From the NCBI GenBank assembly GCA_934525595.1, contig CAKSZJ010000017.1:1-64000 (forward strand): DNA of 64,000 nt, in the 5' to 3' direction. The translations under genes and the position numbers were made by a program. Positions within the stretch are counted from its first letter, which is position 1. Each line of letters begins with the position of its first letter. This DNA comes from an uncultured Chiayiivirga sp. GTDB lineage: Bacteria > Pseudomonadota > Gammaproteobacteria > Xanthomonadales > Xanthomonadaceae. The notes under the pieces were generated by a model. It had not been told where the DNA came from. It did not search any database and saw nothing but the letters and a program-made list of their open reading frames with translations. Of this stretch, positions 43,112 to 50,909 are shown piece after piece.

Positions 43112-43536
43112 GCACCACACCGTTCTTTTCTCTCGATGCGCAGTACCACGTTGCCCCGGACGCGGGCTTCGACGCGCTGATGAACGACGCAGACCTGCTC
43201 CAGGATTGTGCAGCCTGCATCGTGCAGCTGGTCGCGGCGTCGCCCGAAGCGCTGGCCACCATGTACATGGAAAGCGTGCTGTTTGGTGCAAATTTCCTGA
43301 TTCGGATGGCAGTCGGTATCACGGAGGCCGCGCGCAGGCGCGCTCCCAAGCCGGAACCGGCAACCCTTCCAGCAGGTACCCGTGATGCCCTGCACCAGGC
43401 GCTCTACGCACTGGAAGGGCGCTGGCCCGGGGTGCACGATGCGGAATGCCAGCGCGACCACCAGGCTATCCGGGCCGTTCGCGAAGTGCTGGCGCTGATG
43501 GCGGTTCCGGAATCGATATCGCCTGAAAAATCTTGA
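43108..43536 (+). CDS. Helical protein of unknown function
   Basis: A 142-residue protein starting MSTTPFFSLDAQYHVAPDAG at an ATG overlapping the previous stop. It contains several helices (ADLLQDCAACIVQLVAASPE, MYMESVLFGANFLIRMAVG, RDALHQALYALEGRWPG) and a C-terminal helix. Two closely placed cysteines (DCAAC) are visible but no metal site can be argued. No family is recognised. Confidence 0.55.
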   Translation: MSTTPFFSLDAQYHVAPDAGFDALMNDADLLQDCAACIVQLVAASPEALATMYMESVLFGANFLIRMAVGITEAARRRAPKPEPATLPAGTRDALHQALYALEGRWPGVHDAECQRDHQAIRAVREVLALMAVPESISPEKS

Positions 43537-43546
43537 GGACAAGCCA

Positions 43547-43747
43547 ATGAGCGAATCTTGCATGAACGCCCAGGAGGTCGCCGACCTGCTGCGGATCACG
43601 AAACGCGCCTTCCTGGAGCGGAGGCACGCGTTCGACCCGCCATTCCCGGCCCCTATCCTGCGCCGCCCCCTGATCTTCCGCAGCCGCGACGCGCACCAGT
43701 GGATCGTCGATGCCGCCGACTGGGCACAGACAAGGAGCAAGAGATGA
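43547..43747 (+). CDS. AlpA/excisionase-like helix-turn-helix protein
   Basis: A 66-residue protein. The sequence NAQEVADLLRITKRAFLERR followed by the wing PPFPAPILRRPLIFRSRDAH and a final helix (WIVDAADWA) is the MerR-like winged-helix pattern of AlpA regulators and excisionases. Its place near the right end of the element, opposite the integrase, would suit an excisionase or control protein. It is the second such protein in the element (the other is at 27961). Confidence 0.7.
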   Translation: MSESCMNAQEVADLLRITKRAFLERRHAFDPPFPAPILRRPLIFRSRDAHQWIVDAADWAQTRSKR

Positions 43748-43797
43748 TCCACTCGCCGCTGCTCGCGCTCGATGAGCACCCACACCAGACGGCGTGA
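43744..43797 (+). CDS. Very short coupled ORF
   Basis: Seventeen codons (MIHSPLLALDEHPHQTA) whose ATG overlaps the AlpA-like gene's stop (ATGA), as in the other coupled genes of the element. It may be a real micro-ORF or simply a chance frame. Confidence 0.25.
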   Translation: MIHSPLLALDEHPHQTA

Positions 43798-43825
43798 TCG
43801 GAGCGCCAGAACCTGGAACCCGACG

Positions 43826-43853
43826 AACCCGGCCACCGTGCCGGGTTTCGTTT
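43826..43853 (+). terminator. Terminator at the right end of the element
   Basis: AACCCGGC (43826-43833) and GCCGGGTT (43840-43847) form an eight-pair stem, followed by a T-rich tail (TCGTTTG). It closes the last operon of the element. Confidence 0.75.
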
Positions 43854-43911
43854 GTTCGGGGTACCATCGGCCGGCATTTCCGACAGTGCCACCTATGCAC
43901 TCGATTTCGAC

Positions 43912-43931
43912 GTGTACCCAATCGCGTACCC
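43912..43931. promoter_or_regulatory. GTGTACCC motifs near the right end (arm-type sites)
   Basis: GTGTACCC at 43912-43919 and the variant GCGTACCC at 43924-43931 match the motifs upstream of the integrase gene. Their presence at both ends supports the proposed element limits. Confidence 0.5.
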
Positions 43932-43993
43932 GCAGCGGTGATGGAGTGAACCAACTCCTTTCTCTTCATTGCATTACGAGCCAAATCAAGGTT

Positions 43994-44013
43994 CAGGTGC
44001 AACCTGGAGTGAC
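43994..44013. other. Candidate attR core before moeB
   Basis: CAGGTGCA (43994-44001) and TGGAGTGAC (44005-44013) repeat the yicC 3' end. The second block carries the GGAG that serves as moeB's ribosome-binding site, so insertion left moeB translation signals in place. Confidence 0.45.
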
Positions 44014-45144
44014 ATGAAGGACGCCGTCACAGCGCGCCCCGATCAAGACGACGCCGGCCGGGAGGTGCCTCTCGAACGGCGCCCGCATGAAGCCTGGGCG
44101 CGCGTTCACGCGGGCGTGCCGCTGCTGGATGTGCGCGGCGAGGGCGAGCGCGCTGCGGGTACGGCCGAAGGCGCCCGCACGGTGGCGCTCGACGCGCTTC
44201 TCGTTCGCCCGGCCGATGTCCTGCCCGACCCGACGCAGGAAGTCGGCCTGCTCTGCGCCAGCGGCCGGCGCAGCGCGCGCGCCGCGGCGCGGCTGCGCGA
44301 GCTGGGTCATGCACATGCGTGGTCGGTCGCCGGCGGGCTGGCGGGCTGGCGCGCCGAGGCCCTGCCGGTGACCGCGCCCGCCGAAGCGCCCGAATTCCTC
44401 GAACGCTTCGCTCGTCACCTGCTGCTGCCCGAAATCGGGCTGGAAGGTCAGCGCCGGCTGCGCGATGCGCGCGTGGCGCTGGTGGGCGCGGGCGGCCTCG
44501 GCTCCCCGGTCGCGCTGTATCTGGCCGCGGCGGGTGTGGGCCACCTCACCCTGATCGACGACGACCGGGTGGAGCGCAGCAACCTGCAGCGCCAGGTGCT
44601 GCACGGCGAAGCGGATCTGGGGCGGCTCAAGGTCGCCTCGGCCGCCGATCGCCTGGCGGCGCTGTGGCCCGGCATCGGGCTGCGGCAGGAGGCGGTCCGG
44701 CTTTCTGCCGGCACCGCGGAGACGCTCCTGGCCGGGCACGACGCCGTGGTGGACGGCGCCGACACCTTCCTCACCCGCTATCTGTTGAACGACGTCTGCG
44801 TGCGCCTCGGCCTGCCGCTGGTGCACGGCGCGGTGGAGCGGTTCCGCGGCCAGGTGGCGCTGTTCTGGCCAGCGCGTGCGCCCGGGGCGGGCTGCTATCG
44901 CTGCCTGTTTCCCGAACCGCCGCCGTCCGGGCTTGCGCCCACCTGCGCGCAAGCCGGCGTACTGGGCGTGCTGCCCGGCCTGGTCGGAATGCTGCAGGCC
45001 ACCGAAACCCTCAAGCTGCTGCTCGGCATCGGCCAGCCGCTGCTCGGTACGCTGCTGTGCGTGGACGCGCTGGAGATGCACTTCGACCGGATCGGCCTGC
45101 GGCGCCATCGCGAGTGTCCGACCTGCGGCACGGGCGCCCCATGA
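44014..45144 (+). CDS. moeB: Molybdopterin-synthase adenylyltransferase with N-terminal rhodanese domain
   Basis: A 376-residue E1-like enzyme. Residues about 20-120 form a rhodanese domain with an active-site loop CASGRRS. The ThiF/MoeB domain follows, with the ATP loop VGAGGLGSPVALYLAAAGVG, the acidic LIDDDRVERSNLQRQ and zinc cysteines in CYRC and CPTC. MoeB adenylates the C-terminal Gly of MoaD so that it can receive sulfur; the rhodanese part may deliver that sulfur. Domain order is the reverse of human MOCS3. It is followed by modABC with overlapping stops and starts. The attachment site of the element lies directly before its ATG. Confidence 0.92.
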   Translation: MKDAVTARPDQDDAGREVPLERRPHEAWARVHAGVPLLDVRGEGERAAGTAEGARTVALDALLVRPADVLPDPTQEVGLLCASGRRSARAAARLRELGHAHAWSVAGGLAGWRAEALPVTAPAEAPEFLERFARHLLLPEIGLEGQRRLRDARVALVGAGGLGSPVALYLAAAGVGHLTLIDDDRVERSNLQRQVLHGEADLGRLKVASAADRLAALWPGIGLRQEAVRLSAGTAETLLAGHDAVVDGADTFLTRYLLNDVCVRLGLPLVHGAVERFRGQVALFWPARAPGAGCYRCLFPEPPPSGLAPTCAQAGVLGVLPGLVGMLQATETLKLLLGIGQPLLGTLLCVDALEMHFDRIGLRRHRECPTCGTGAP

Positions 45145-45908
45145 AGGCGTTCGCACGGGGTACCCATGTGCTGCTTCTGCTCTTCCTGACACTCGGATCG
45201 TCTGGCGTGCGGGCGGACGAGGCGCGCCTGGCGGTGGCATCCAACTTCCTGCAGACCTGCGAGGCGCTCGCGGAGGATTTTCACGCCCGCAGCGTCCATC
45301 GACTGCGAATCAGTTCGGCCTCGACCGGCAAGCTCTACGCGCAGATCCGCGCGGGCGCTCCGTTCGACCTGCTGCTCGCGGCCGACGCGCAGACGCCGCG
45401 GCGGCTGGTGTCCGAAGGCCTGGCGGAGGCGGATACGCTGCACGATTACGCTCTCGGGCGCCTGGTGCTTTGGAGTCGTGATCCTGGACGGATCGGCGAC
45501 GGCGAGGCCCTGCTGCGCGGCGCAGACATTCCTCGGCTGGCGATCGCCAATCCGGCGCTGGCACCTTACGGTGCGGCGGCGCGCGAGGTGCTGCAGCGGC
45601 TGGAGCGCTGGGAGGCGCTGCAGCCGGCGCTGGTGCTGGGCGAGAACGTGGGGCAGGCGATGCAGTTCGTGGCGACCGGCGCCGCGCCGCTGGGGCTGTT
45701 GCCGCGCTCGCAGGTTCAGGAGGCCGAGCGGCAGGCGCGCGGGTCCGGCTGGGAGATTCCCGCGGACTGGCACGCGCCCATCATGCAGAGCGCCGTGCTG
45801 CTGAACCGCGGCCGCGAGAATCTCGCGGCGCGCGCGTTCTCCGACTACCTGCGCAGCGCGCCGGCCCGCGCCATCGTGCTCAGGTACGGCTATGACCGGG
45901 TGGACTGA
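45141..45908 (+). CDS. modA: Molybdate ABC transporter, periplasmic binding protein
   Basis: A 255-residue exported binding protein. A signal peptide (VLLLLFLTLGSSGVRA) is followed by the ModA pattern ARLAVASNFLQTCEALAEDF, ISSASTGKLYAQIRAGAPFD and LLLAADAQTPRRLV, then AIANPALAPYGAAA, which together form the oxyanion pocket (Ser and Thr residues in SSAST). It captures molybdate in the periplasm for ModB and ModC. Its ATG overlaps the moeB stop (ATGA), so uptake and cofactor activation are expressed together. Confidence 0.95.
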   Translation: MKAFARGTHVLLLLFLTLGSSGVRADEARLAVASNFLQTCEALAEDFHARSVHRLRISSASTGKLYAQIRAGAPFDLLLAADAQTPRRLVSEGLAEADTLHDYALGRLVLWSRDPGRIGDGEALLRGADIPRLAIANPALAPYGAAAREVLQRLERWEALQPALVLGENVGQAMQFVATGAAPLGLLPRSQVQEAERQARGSGWEIPADWHAPIMQSAVLLNRGRENLAARAFSDYLRSAPARAIVLRYGYDRVD

Positions 45909-46593
45909 CCCGATGCAGTGGCCGTCCTGGGCGCTGGCGGCGTGGGTGACGCTCAAACTCGCCGGTTCCACCACGATCATCCTGCTGGTGCTCGGCATGC
46001 CGCTGGCCTGGTGGCTGGCGCGCACCCGTTCGGCCTGGCGCGCGCCGGTGGGTGCGCTGGTGTCGCTGCCGATGGTGCTTCCGCCCACGGTGCTGGGCTT
46101 CTATCTGCTCATCGCGCTGGCACCGGACGGAATCATCGGCCGCGCCACGGACACCCTCGGGTTGGGCTCCTGGGCCTTCACCTTCCAGGGCCTGCTGGTC
46201 GCCTCGGCGCTCTACTCCCTGCCCTTCGTGGTGCACCCGCTGCAGGCCGGATTTTCCAGCATCCCGGCGGCGGCGCTGGAGGCGGCGGCAACGCTGCGTG
46301 CCGGGCCGCTCGACCGTTTCTTCAGCGTCGTGCTGCCGATGGTGCGACCCTCGCTGCTCACCGCCACCCTGCTCGGTTTCGCGCACACAGTAGGAGAGTT
46401 CGGCGTGGTACTGATGGTGGGCGGCAGCATCGAGGGCCAGACCCGGGTGTTGTCGGTGCTGCTCTACGATCAGGTCGAGGCAATGGCCTACGGCGAGGCG
46501 CATCGACTGGCCGCGGGCCTCCTGTTGTTTTCGTTCGTCCTGCTGCTGGCAATGCAGTGGTTCGGGCGTCGCACCGCGGTCGCCCATGGTTGA
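45892..46593 (+). CDS. modB: Molybdate ABC transporter, permease
   Basis: A 233-residue inner-membrane permease with about five helices. The ABC-permease EAA-like loop appears as EAAATLRAGPLDRFFSVVLP, followed by AHTVGEFGVVLMVGG, which is diagnostic for ModB. It overlaps modA by 17 bases at the chosen ATG (45892); an ATG at 45913 just after the modA stop is possible. It works with ModA and ModC to import molybdate. Confidence 0.95.
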   Translation: MTGWTDPMQWPSWALAAWVTLKLAGSTTIILLVLGMPLAWWLARTRSAWRAPVGALVSLPMVLPPTVLGFYLLIALAPDGIIGRATDTLGLGSWAFTFQGLLVASALYSLPFVVHPLQAGFSSIPAAALEAAATLRAGPLDRFFSVVLPMVRPSLLTATLLGFAHTVGEFGVVLMVGGSIEGQTRVLSVLLYDQVEAMAYGEAHRLAAGLLLFSFVLLLAMQWFGRRTAVAHG

Positions 46594-47656
46594 ACCTGTG
46601 GACATCATCCTTCGCACCCGGCTCGCGCGCGGCGCCTTCACCCTGGACGTGGACCTGCGCCTCCCGGCGCGCGGCACCACGGTCCTGTTCGGTCCATCGG
46701 GCAGCGGCAAGAGCAGCCTGCTGCGGGTGGCAGCGGGACTGGAGCCTGCGGCGCGCGGCTGCGTGCGGATAGGCGAAACGACCTGGCAGGACGCGGATAC
46801 CTTCCTGCCGCCGCATCGTCGCGCGCTCGGTATGGTGTTCCAGAACGCGCCGCTGCTACCGCACCTGAGCGTTCTGGACAACCTGCGCTATGGCTGGAAG
46901 CGCGCCGGCGCTTCCGAGGCCACGCTCGCGGCCTGGGTGGATCGGCTGGCGCTGACAGCGCTGCTGCCGCGTCGTCCGGACACGCTCTCGGGCGGCGAGC
47001 GCCAGCGCGTGGCGCTGGCACGGGCGCTGGCCTGCGAGCCGCGCTGGCTGCTGCTGGACGAGCCGCTCAGCGCGCTGGACGCGGCGCGCCGCGCGGAAGT
47101 GCTTCCGTTCCTGGAAAAGGTGCGGCGCGAGGCCGATCTGCCCATCCTTCATGTCACCCACGCACTCGACGAGATGGCGCGCCTGGCCGATCACCTGGTG
47201 CTGCTCGACGCCGGTCGCGTGACCGCCTGCGGCCCGGCGCTGGAGGTGCTCAACCGCGCTGACCTGCCGCTGGTGCTGCGCGAAGATGCCGGCGTCGTGC
47301 TCGAAGCCACGGTGCAGGCACACGATGCGCACGGGCTGGTGCAGCTCGCCACGGCGGCCGGCACGCTTCATGCTCAGGGCGAGGCTCTTGCAGCGGGCAA
47401 GACGCTGCGCGTCCGCATCCAGGCGCGCGACGTCAGCCTGGCATTGAGCCGGCACGAGGATTCCAGCGTGCTCAACCTCGTGCCGGTCCGGCTGGTGGCG
47501 CTCGACCCCCTGCCCGGCGGACAGGTACAGGTGCAGTTGGACGCATCGGGCGCACGGCTTCTGGCGCGGATCTCGCATCACTCGGCGCAGCATCTGGCGC
47601 TGCGTCCGGGGATGCCGCTGTGGGCGCAGGTCAAGGCCGTCGCGCTGCTCCTGTAG
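46586..47656 (+). CDS. modC: Molybdate ABC transporter, ATPase
   Basis: A 356-residue ATPase. Walker A is FGPSGSGKSS, the signature is LSGGERQRVALARAL, Walker B is LLLDEPLSALD and the switch His is in ILHVTHALDEM. A C-terminal molybdate-binding TOBE/MOP domain covers about 290-356 (SSVLNLVPVRLVALDPLPGG). It overlaps modB by eight bases. The TOBE domain may let internal molybdate slow transport, as in ModBC of other bacteria. Confidence 0.96.
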   Translation: MVEPVDIILRTRLARGAFTLDVDLRLPARGTTVLFGPSGSGKSSLLRVAAGLEPAARGCVRIGETTWQDADTFLPPHRRALGMVFQNAPLLPHLSVLDNLRYGWKRAGASEATLAAWVDRLALTALLPRRPDTLSGGERQRVALARALACEPRWLLLDEPLSALDAARRAEVLPFLEKVRREADLPILHVTHALDEMARLADHLVLLDAGRVTACGPALEVLNRADLPLVLREDAGVVLEATVQAHDAHGLVQLATAAGTLHAQGEALAAGKTLRVRIQARDVSLALSRHEDSSVLNLVPVRLVALDPLPGGQVQVQLDASGARLLARISHHSAQHLALRPGMPLWAQVKAVALLL

Positions 47657-47727
47657 GCGGCCGTCCCGACCTGAACCCTCATCACGGCGCTGGCGTCCAC
47701 GCAGGGAAGGGCCGCGCTGGGCCACGG

Positions 47728-47751
47728 CGCCAACGTCCCATGTCGTTGGCG
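47728..47751. terminator. Hairpin between the convergent mod and moa operons
   Basis: CGCCAACG (47728-47735) and CGTTGGCG (47744-47751) form a perfect eight-pair stem around an eight-base loop in the 233-base gap between modC and moaE. It could act as a two-way terminator, though T-tracts are lacking. Confidence 0.4.
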
Positions 47752-47889
47752 ATGGGCACCCGCTCGACGGAATTGCCAGCGACGCCGACCGCCACCAAGG
47801 TCCGGCAAGCACTTCACATGTCGATCAACGCCTTCGCCGGTCACGTCGGGCTGCGTGCGCGGATGCGCGCCAGCCGGGTTTCCGGATCG

Positions 47890-48387
47890 TCACCCCGCGC
47901 GAGGCGCGCTCGACACCTCGGCGGCGGGCACGCACAGCGAGCAGCCTTCGCTCCAGACGCTGTCGCCCTCGGCGTAATGCTCCTGCTTCCAGATCGGGCT
48001 GCTGTGCTTGACCGCTTCGATCGCCTGTCGGCAGGCGCGGAACGCTTCGTCGCGGTGCGGCGTGCCGGCGGCCACCACCACCGCCAGGTCGCCGATGCCG
48101 AGCCGGCCCTTGGCGTGGGCGATGTAGAGCCGCAGCATCGGTCCGAATTCGGCGTCGCAGCGCGCAGCAATCCCGGCGAAGCCGTTGAGCGCCAGCGCGT
48201 CGAACATGTCGTAGCTCACGCCGGTGACGATGCGGCCGTGATTGAGGTCGCGCACCCGCCCGACGAACATCGCGATGCCGCCAAAGCCGGGGTCGGAGAC
48301 GAAGTCCAGCGCAGCGGACGGATCGAGCTTGCCATCGGCAATGTCGACCACGGCGCAGTGGTGCCTGCGTTTTTCCTGCGTGCTCAT
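47890..48387 (-). CDS. moaE: Molybdopterin synthase, catalytic subunit
   Basis: A 165-residue enzyme that, with MoaD, converts precursor Z (cPMP) to molybdopterin by adding two sulfurs. Conserved residues are visible in AMFVGRVRDLNHG, RLYIAHAKGRLGIGDLAVVV, KHSSPIWKQEHYAEGDSVW and the terminal SEGCSLCVP. Length is typical. It is the last gene of the leftward moaA-moaCB-moeA-moaD-moaE operon, one base from moaD. Confidence 0.95.
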   Translation of the reverse strand: MSTQEKRRHHCAVVDIADGKLDPSAALDFVSDPGFGGIAMFVGRVRDLNHGRIVTGVSYDMFDALALNGFAGIAARCDAEFGPMLRLYIAHAKGRLGIGDLAVVVAAGTPHRDEAFRACRQAIEAVKHSSPIWKQEHYAEGDSVWSEGCSLCVPAAEVSSAPRAG

Positions 48388-48388
48388 C

Positions 48389-48649
48389 TCAGCCGCCGCT
48401 CACCGGCGGCAGCACCGCCATGCGGCCGTCCGCGGGAAGGGCGTCGCTTTCGCGCAGCACCGAGGTCTCGCTGGCGAAAGCCGAATAGGCCAGCAGTTTC
48501 GGATTGAACGCCGGCCAATGCGCCAGGGCATGGGCCTCCAATGCGCGCCGCAGGTCGGCCACGGTGGCGCCTTCGGCCAGTTCCAGCGCGATCCGCGCCT
48601 CCGGCTGATGGTCGCGGAACGCGCCGAACAGCTGCACGTCGATCTTCAT
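48389..48649 (-). CDS. moaD: Molybdopterin synthase, sulfur carrier subunit
   Basis: An 86-residue ubiquitin-like protein starting MKIDVQLFGAFRDHQPE and ending in the essential Gly-Gly (LPPVSGG). The C-terminal Gly is adenylated by MoeB (44014) and then thiocarboxylated to feed MoaE. Its ATG overlaps the moeA stop by four bases. Confidence 0.95.
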   Translation of the reverse strand: MKIDVQLFGAFRDHQPEARIALELAEGATVADLRRALEAHALAHWPAFNPKLLAYSAFASETSVLRESDALPADGRMAVLPPVSGG

Positions 48650-49911
48650 GTCCCGTATCCCTCCAGCTGCAGGCCGAGCAGATGCCCGAGCCCATGGACG
48701 TCCACCGGCGCACCTTCCGGAAGATCACGCGCCGCTTCGTCGATCACGATCCATGCGTGGCTGCGCGCCAGCGGCGCGATGCGGAACGACTCCTGACCCT
48801 GCAGGACCTGCGCACGCAGCCGGCCGCCGGCATCGATGGTCAGCCGGCCCTTGAGATGCAGACGCAGCGCGTGATGCTTGCGGTACGGTGCGGCGAGCGG
48901 CACCTGCAGCGGGCGCTCCGCCGGCAGAGCGGTCATCGCGCGCAGCGCCGGCTCGACGAAAAAACGCAGGCCCACGGCGCTCGACACCGGATTGCCCGGC
49001 AGGCCGAAGAACAGTTGCCCATCCGGCAGCGTGGCGAACAACAGCGGCTTGCCGGGGCGGATGCGCACCTTGTGGAAGTGCAGCGTCGCGCCGAGGTGGC
49101 GCAGCGCATCGGGGACGAAATCGTAGCGCCCCATCGACACCGCGCCGGTGCCGAGCACGACATCCGCACCCGCCATCCGTGTGCGCTCCAGCGCGGCGAG
49201 GAAGGCGCGGGCGTCGTCGCCGACGGTTTCGCGCAGCACGCAGGACGCGCCGGCATCCTCGATGCGCGCCGCCAGATAGGGACCGCTGCTGTTGCGGATT
49301 TCGCCGGACGCCAAGGTCTGGGCCGGATCGTCCACCAGTTCGCGGCCGGTGTTGAGCAGCGCGACTCGCGGCCGCCGCCGTGCCATCACTTCGGACACAC
49401 CCAGCGCCGCCAGCAGCATCAGCTGCGGCGCGTCCAGCCGGGTGCCGGCGGCAAGCACGCGAGCGCCCCGCCGCACGTCCTCGCCGCGCAGGCGGATGTG
49501 CTGGCCCTGCGGCACGTCGGCCCGCGCGCGGATGCGCTGCGGGCGGTCGTCCGCAGCGCGCGCCAGCACCTCCACCTGCTCGATCGGGATCACCGCGTCC
49601 AGCCCGTCGGGCAGGCGCGCGCCGGTCATGATTTCCCACCCGCCATGAAGCGCCGCGTCCTGCATCGCCGCGGTCCGCGCATCGCCGGCTGCCTGCGAGC
49701 CGGCCACGTCGAACTCACTGCCGGCGGCCACGCCGCCCGCGCCCACACGCAGGGCGAAGCCGTCCATTTCCGAGTTGTCGAACGGCGGCAGGTCTTCGCC
49801 GCTGTTCACCTCCGCCGCCAGCACCAGCCCGCGCGCCGGCGCCAGCCGCTGCGCCGGAAGGCGCCGCGCGGCGTCATGGATGATCGCCAGCGCTTCGTCG
49901 TAACCGATCAT
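48646..49911 (-). CDS. moeA: Molybdopterin molybdenumtransferase
   Basis: A 421-residue enzyme that inserts molybdenum into adenylated molybdopterin. Family blocks are LPPFDNSEMDGFAL near residue 42, GARLPDGLDAVIPIEQ, VALLNTGRELVDDP, VVLGTGAVSMGRYDFVPDAL, KVRIRPGKPLLFATLPDG and FGLPGNPVSSAVGLRFFV. The start at 49911 (MIGYDEALAII) is the conserved one and overlaps the moaCB stop by four bases. The substrate is made by the MogA-like domain encoded by the gene just before it. Confidence 0.96.
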   Translation of the reverse strand: MIGYDEALAIIHDAARRLPAQRLAPARGLVLAAEVNSGEDLPPFDNSEMDGFALRVGAGGVAAGSEFDVAGSQAAGDARTAAMQDAALHGGWEIMTGARLPDGLDAVIPIEQVEVLARAADDRPQRIRARADVPQGQHIRLRGEDVRRGARVLAAGTRLDAPQLMLLAALGVSEVMARRRPRVALLNTGRELVDDPAQTLASGEIRNSSGPYLAARIEDAGASCVLRETVGDDARAFLAALERTRMAGADVVLGTGAVSMGRYDFVPDALRHLGATLHFHKVRIRPGKPLLFATLPDGQLFFGLPGNPVSSAVGLRFFVEPALRAMTALPAERPLQVPLAAPYRKHHALRLHLKGRLTIDAGGRLRAQVLQGQESFRIAPLARSHAWIVIDEAARDLPEGAPVDVHGLGHLLGLQLEGYGT

Positions 49912-50906
49912 GCGTGCGTGCCGCCTTCGATCATCGCCAGCGCGTGTGCCAGCAGCGGCGCCAGGATATCCATGCCCTGCCGCGCCGCGCGCGGGCTGCC
50001 GGGCAGCGCCAGCACCAGCATTGTGCCGACCTGCACCGCCTCGGCGCGGCTGAGCCAGGCCAGCGGCGTATGTCTGGCGCTCTCGCTGCGCAGCAGTTCC
50101 GCCAGCCCGTCCACGCGCCGCTCGGCGACGCTGCGCAAGGCTTCCGGCGTGAGGTCGCGCGGTGCCAGCCCGGTGCCGCCGGTGCACAGGCACAGGCGCA
50201 CGCCGTCGGCGGCCAGCGCGCGCAGGCGCTGCGCCAGCGGTTCGACGCCATCCGGCAGCACGTCGATGTCCGCCACGTGCGCACCCAGCCTGCGCAGCCC
50301 GTCCACCAGCTCCGGGCCGGAGCGGTCCTCGTAGCCGTCACCGCTGGCGCGATCGCTCAGGGTGATGACCGCGCAGGGCACGCCGTCGAGGCGCGCCAGC
50401 GCGCGCGGCTGGTAGCGCGTGCGCTCGTCCTCGCTCATCCCGTCGGGGTGGAGCCACAGGCCCTTCTTGCCGCCTTCCTTGAACAGCAGCCGCACTCCGC
50501 CGATGGCCAGCGCCGGCTCGACCGGCTTGGTCAGGTCGTACAGCGTCAGCAGCGCCGCATTGACTCCTGCCAGCGCCTCCATCTCCACGCCGGTGCGCGC
50601 CTCGCAGGCGCATTCGCAATAGACGCGGATGGCGTGGCGCTCCGGCACGGGTTCGCAGTGCACCCGCACCAGTTCCAGGGGAATGGGGTGGCACAGCGGC
50701 ATCAGCATCGCGGCCATCTTGGCGCCCTGCATCCCGGCGATCTCGGCCATCATCAGGGCGTCGCCCTTGGGCAGGCGGCGCTCCACGATCATCGGATAGG
50801 CCAGCTCGCCGGCCAGCAGCTCGCCCACCGCCACGGCGCGGCGCCGGGTCGGGCGCTTGGCGCGGATGTCGGCCATGTGGAAGGCCTCGGGCAGGGTCGT
50901 GGTCAT
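49908..50906 (-). CDS. moaCB: Bifunctional molybdenum cofactor protein: MoaC fused to MogA/MoaB
   Basis: A 332-residue fusion. Residues about 1-165 are MoaC (cPMP synthase): MADIRAKRPTRRRAVA, KGDALMMAEIAGMQGAKMAA, LMPLCHPIPLELVRV and VEMEALAGVNAALLTLYDL. A linker (DGMSEDERTRYQPRALAR) leads to a MogA/MoaB domain with AVITLSDRASGDGYEDRSGP and the substrate loop CLCTGGTGLAPRDLTPEAL, which adenylates molybdopterin. The fusion joins the step after MoaA with the step before MoeA. Stand-alone moaC and mogA are not seen in the window. The gene lies between moaA and moeA in a tight operon. Confidence 0.94.
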   Translation of the reverse strand: MTTTLPEAFHMADIRAKRPTRRRAVAVGELLAGELAYPMIVERRLPKGDALMMAEIAGMQGAKMAAMLMPLCHPIPLELVRVHCEPVPERHAIRVYCECACEARTGVEMEALAGVNAALLTLYDLTKPVEPALAIGGVRLLFKEGGKKGLWLHPDGMSEDERTRYQPRALARLDGVPCAVITLSDRASGDGYEDRSGPELVDGLRRLGAHVADIDVLPDGVEPLAQRLRALAADGVRLCLCTGGTGLAPRDLTPEALRSVAERRVDGLAELLRSESARHTPLAWLSRAEAVQVGTMLVLALPGSPRAARQGMDILAPLLAHALAMIEGGTHA

Positions 50907-50909
50907 GGG

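Larger units (their letters stand above)
25513..44013 (+). mobile_element. Integrated element of about 18.5 kb: satellite-like or cryptic prophage
   Basis: The boundaries are set by a short imperfect direct repeat (25513-25534 and 43994-44013) and by clustered GTGTACCC motifs just inside both ends, which look like integrase arm sites. The content is a tyrosine integrase, AlpA regulator, winged-helix genes with an internal iteron array, two proteins that precede a giant polyvalent protein, and small-ORF clusters. All genes point right and many overlap as ATGA or GTGA. No terminase, portal, capsid, tail or lysis gene was recognised. A phage satellite that ships its polyvalent protein in a helper capsid, or a deleted podovirus-type prophage, would both fit. 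Confidence 0.8.
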
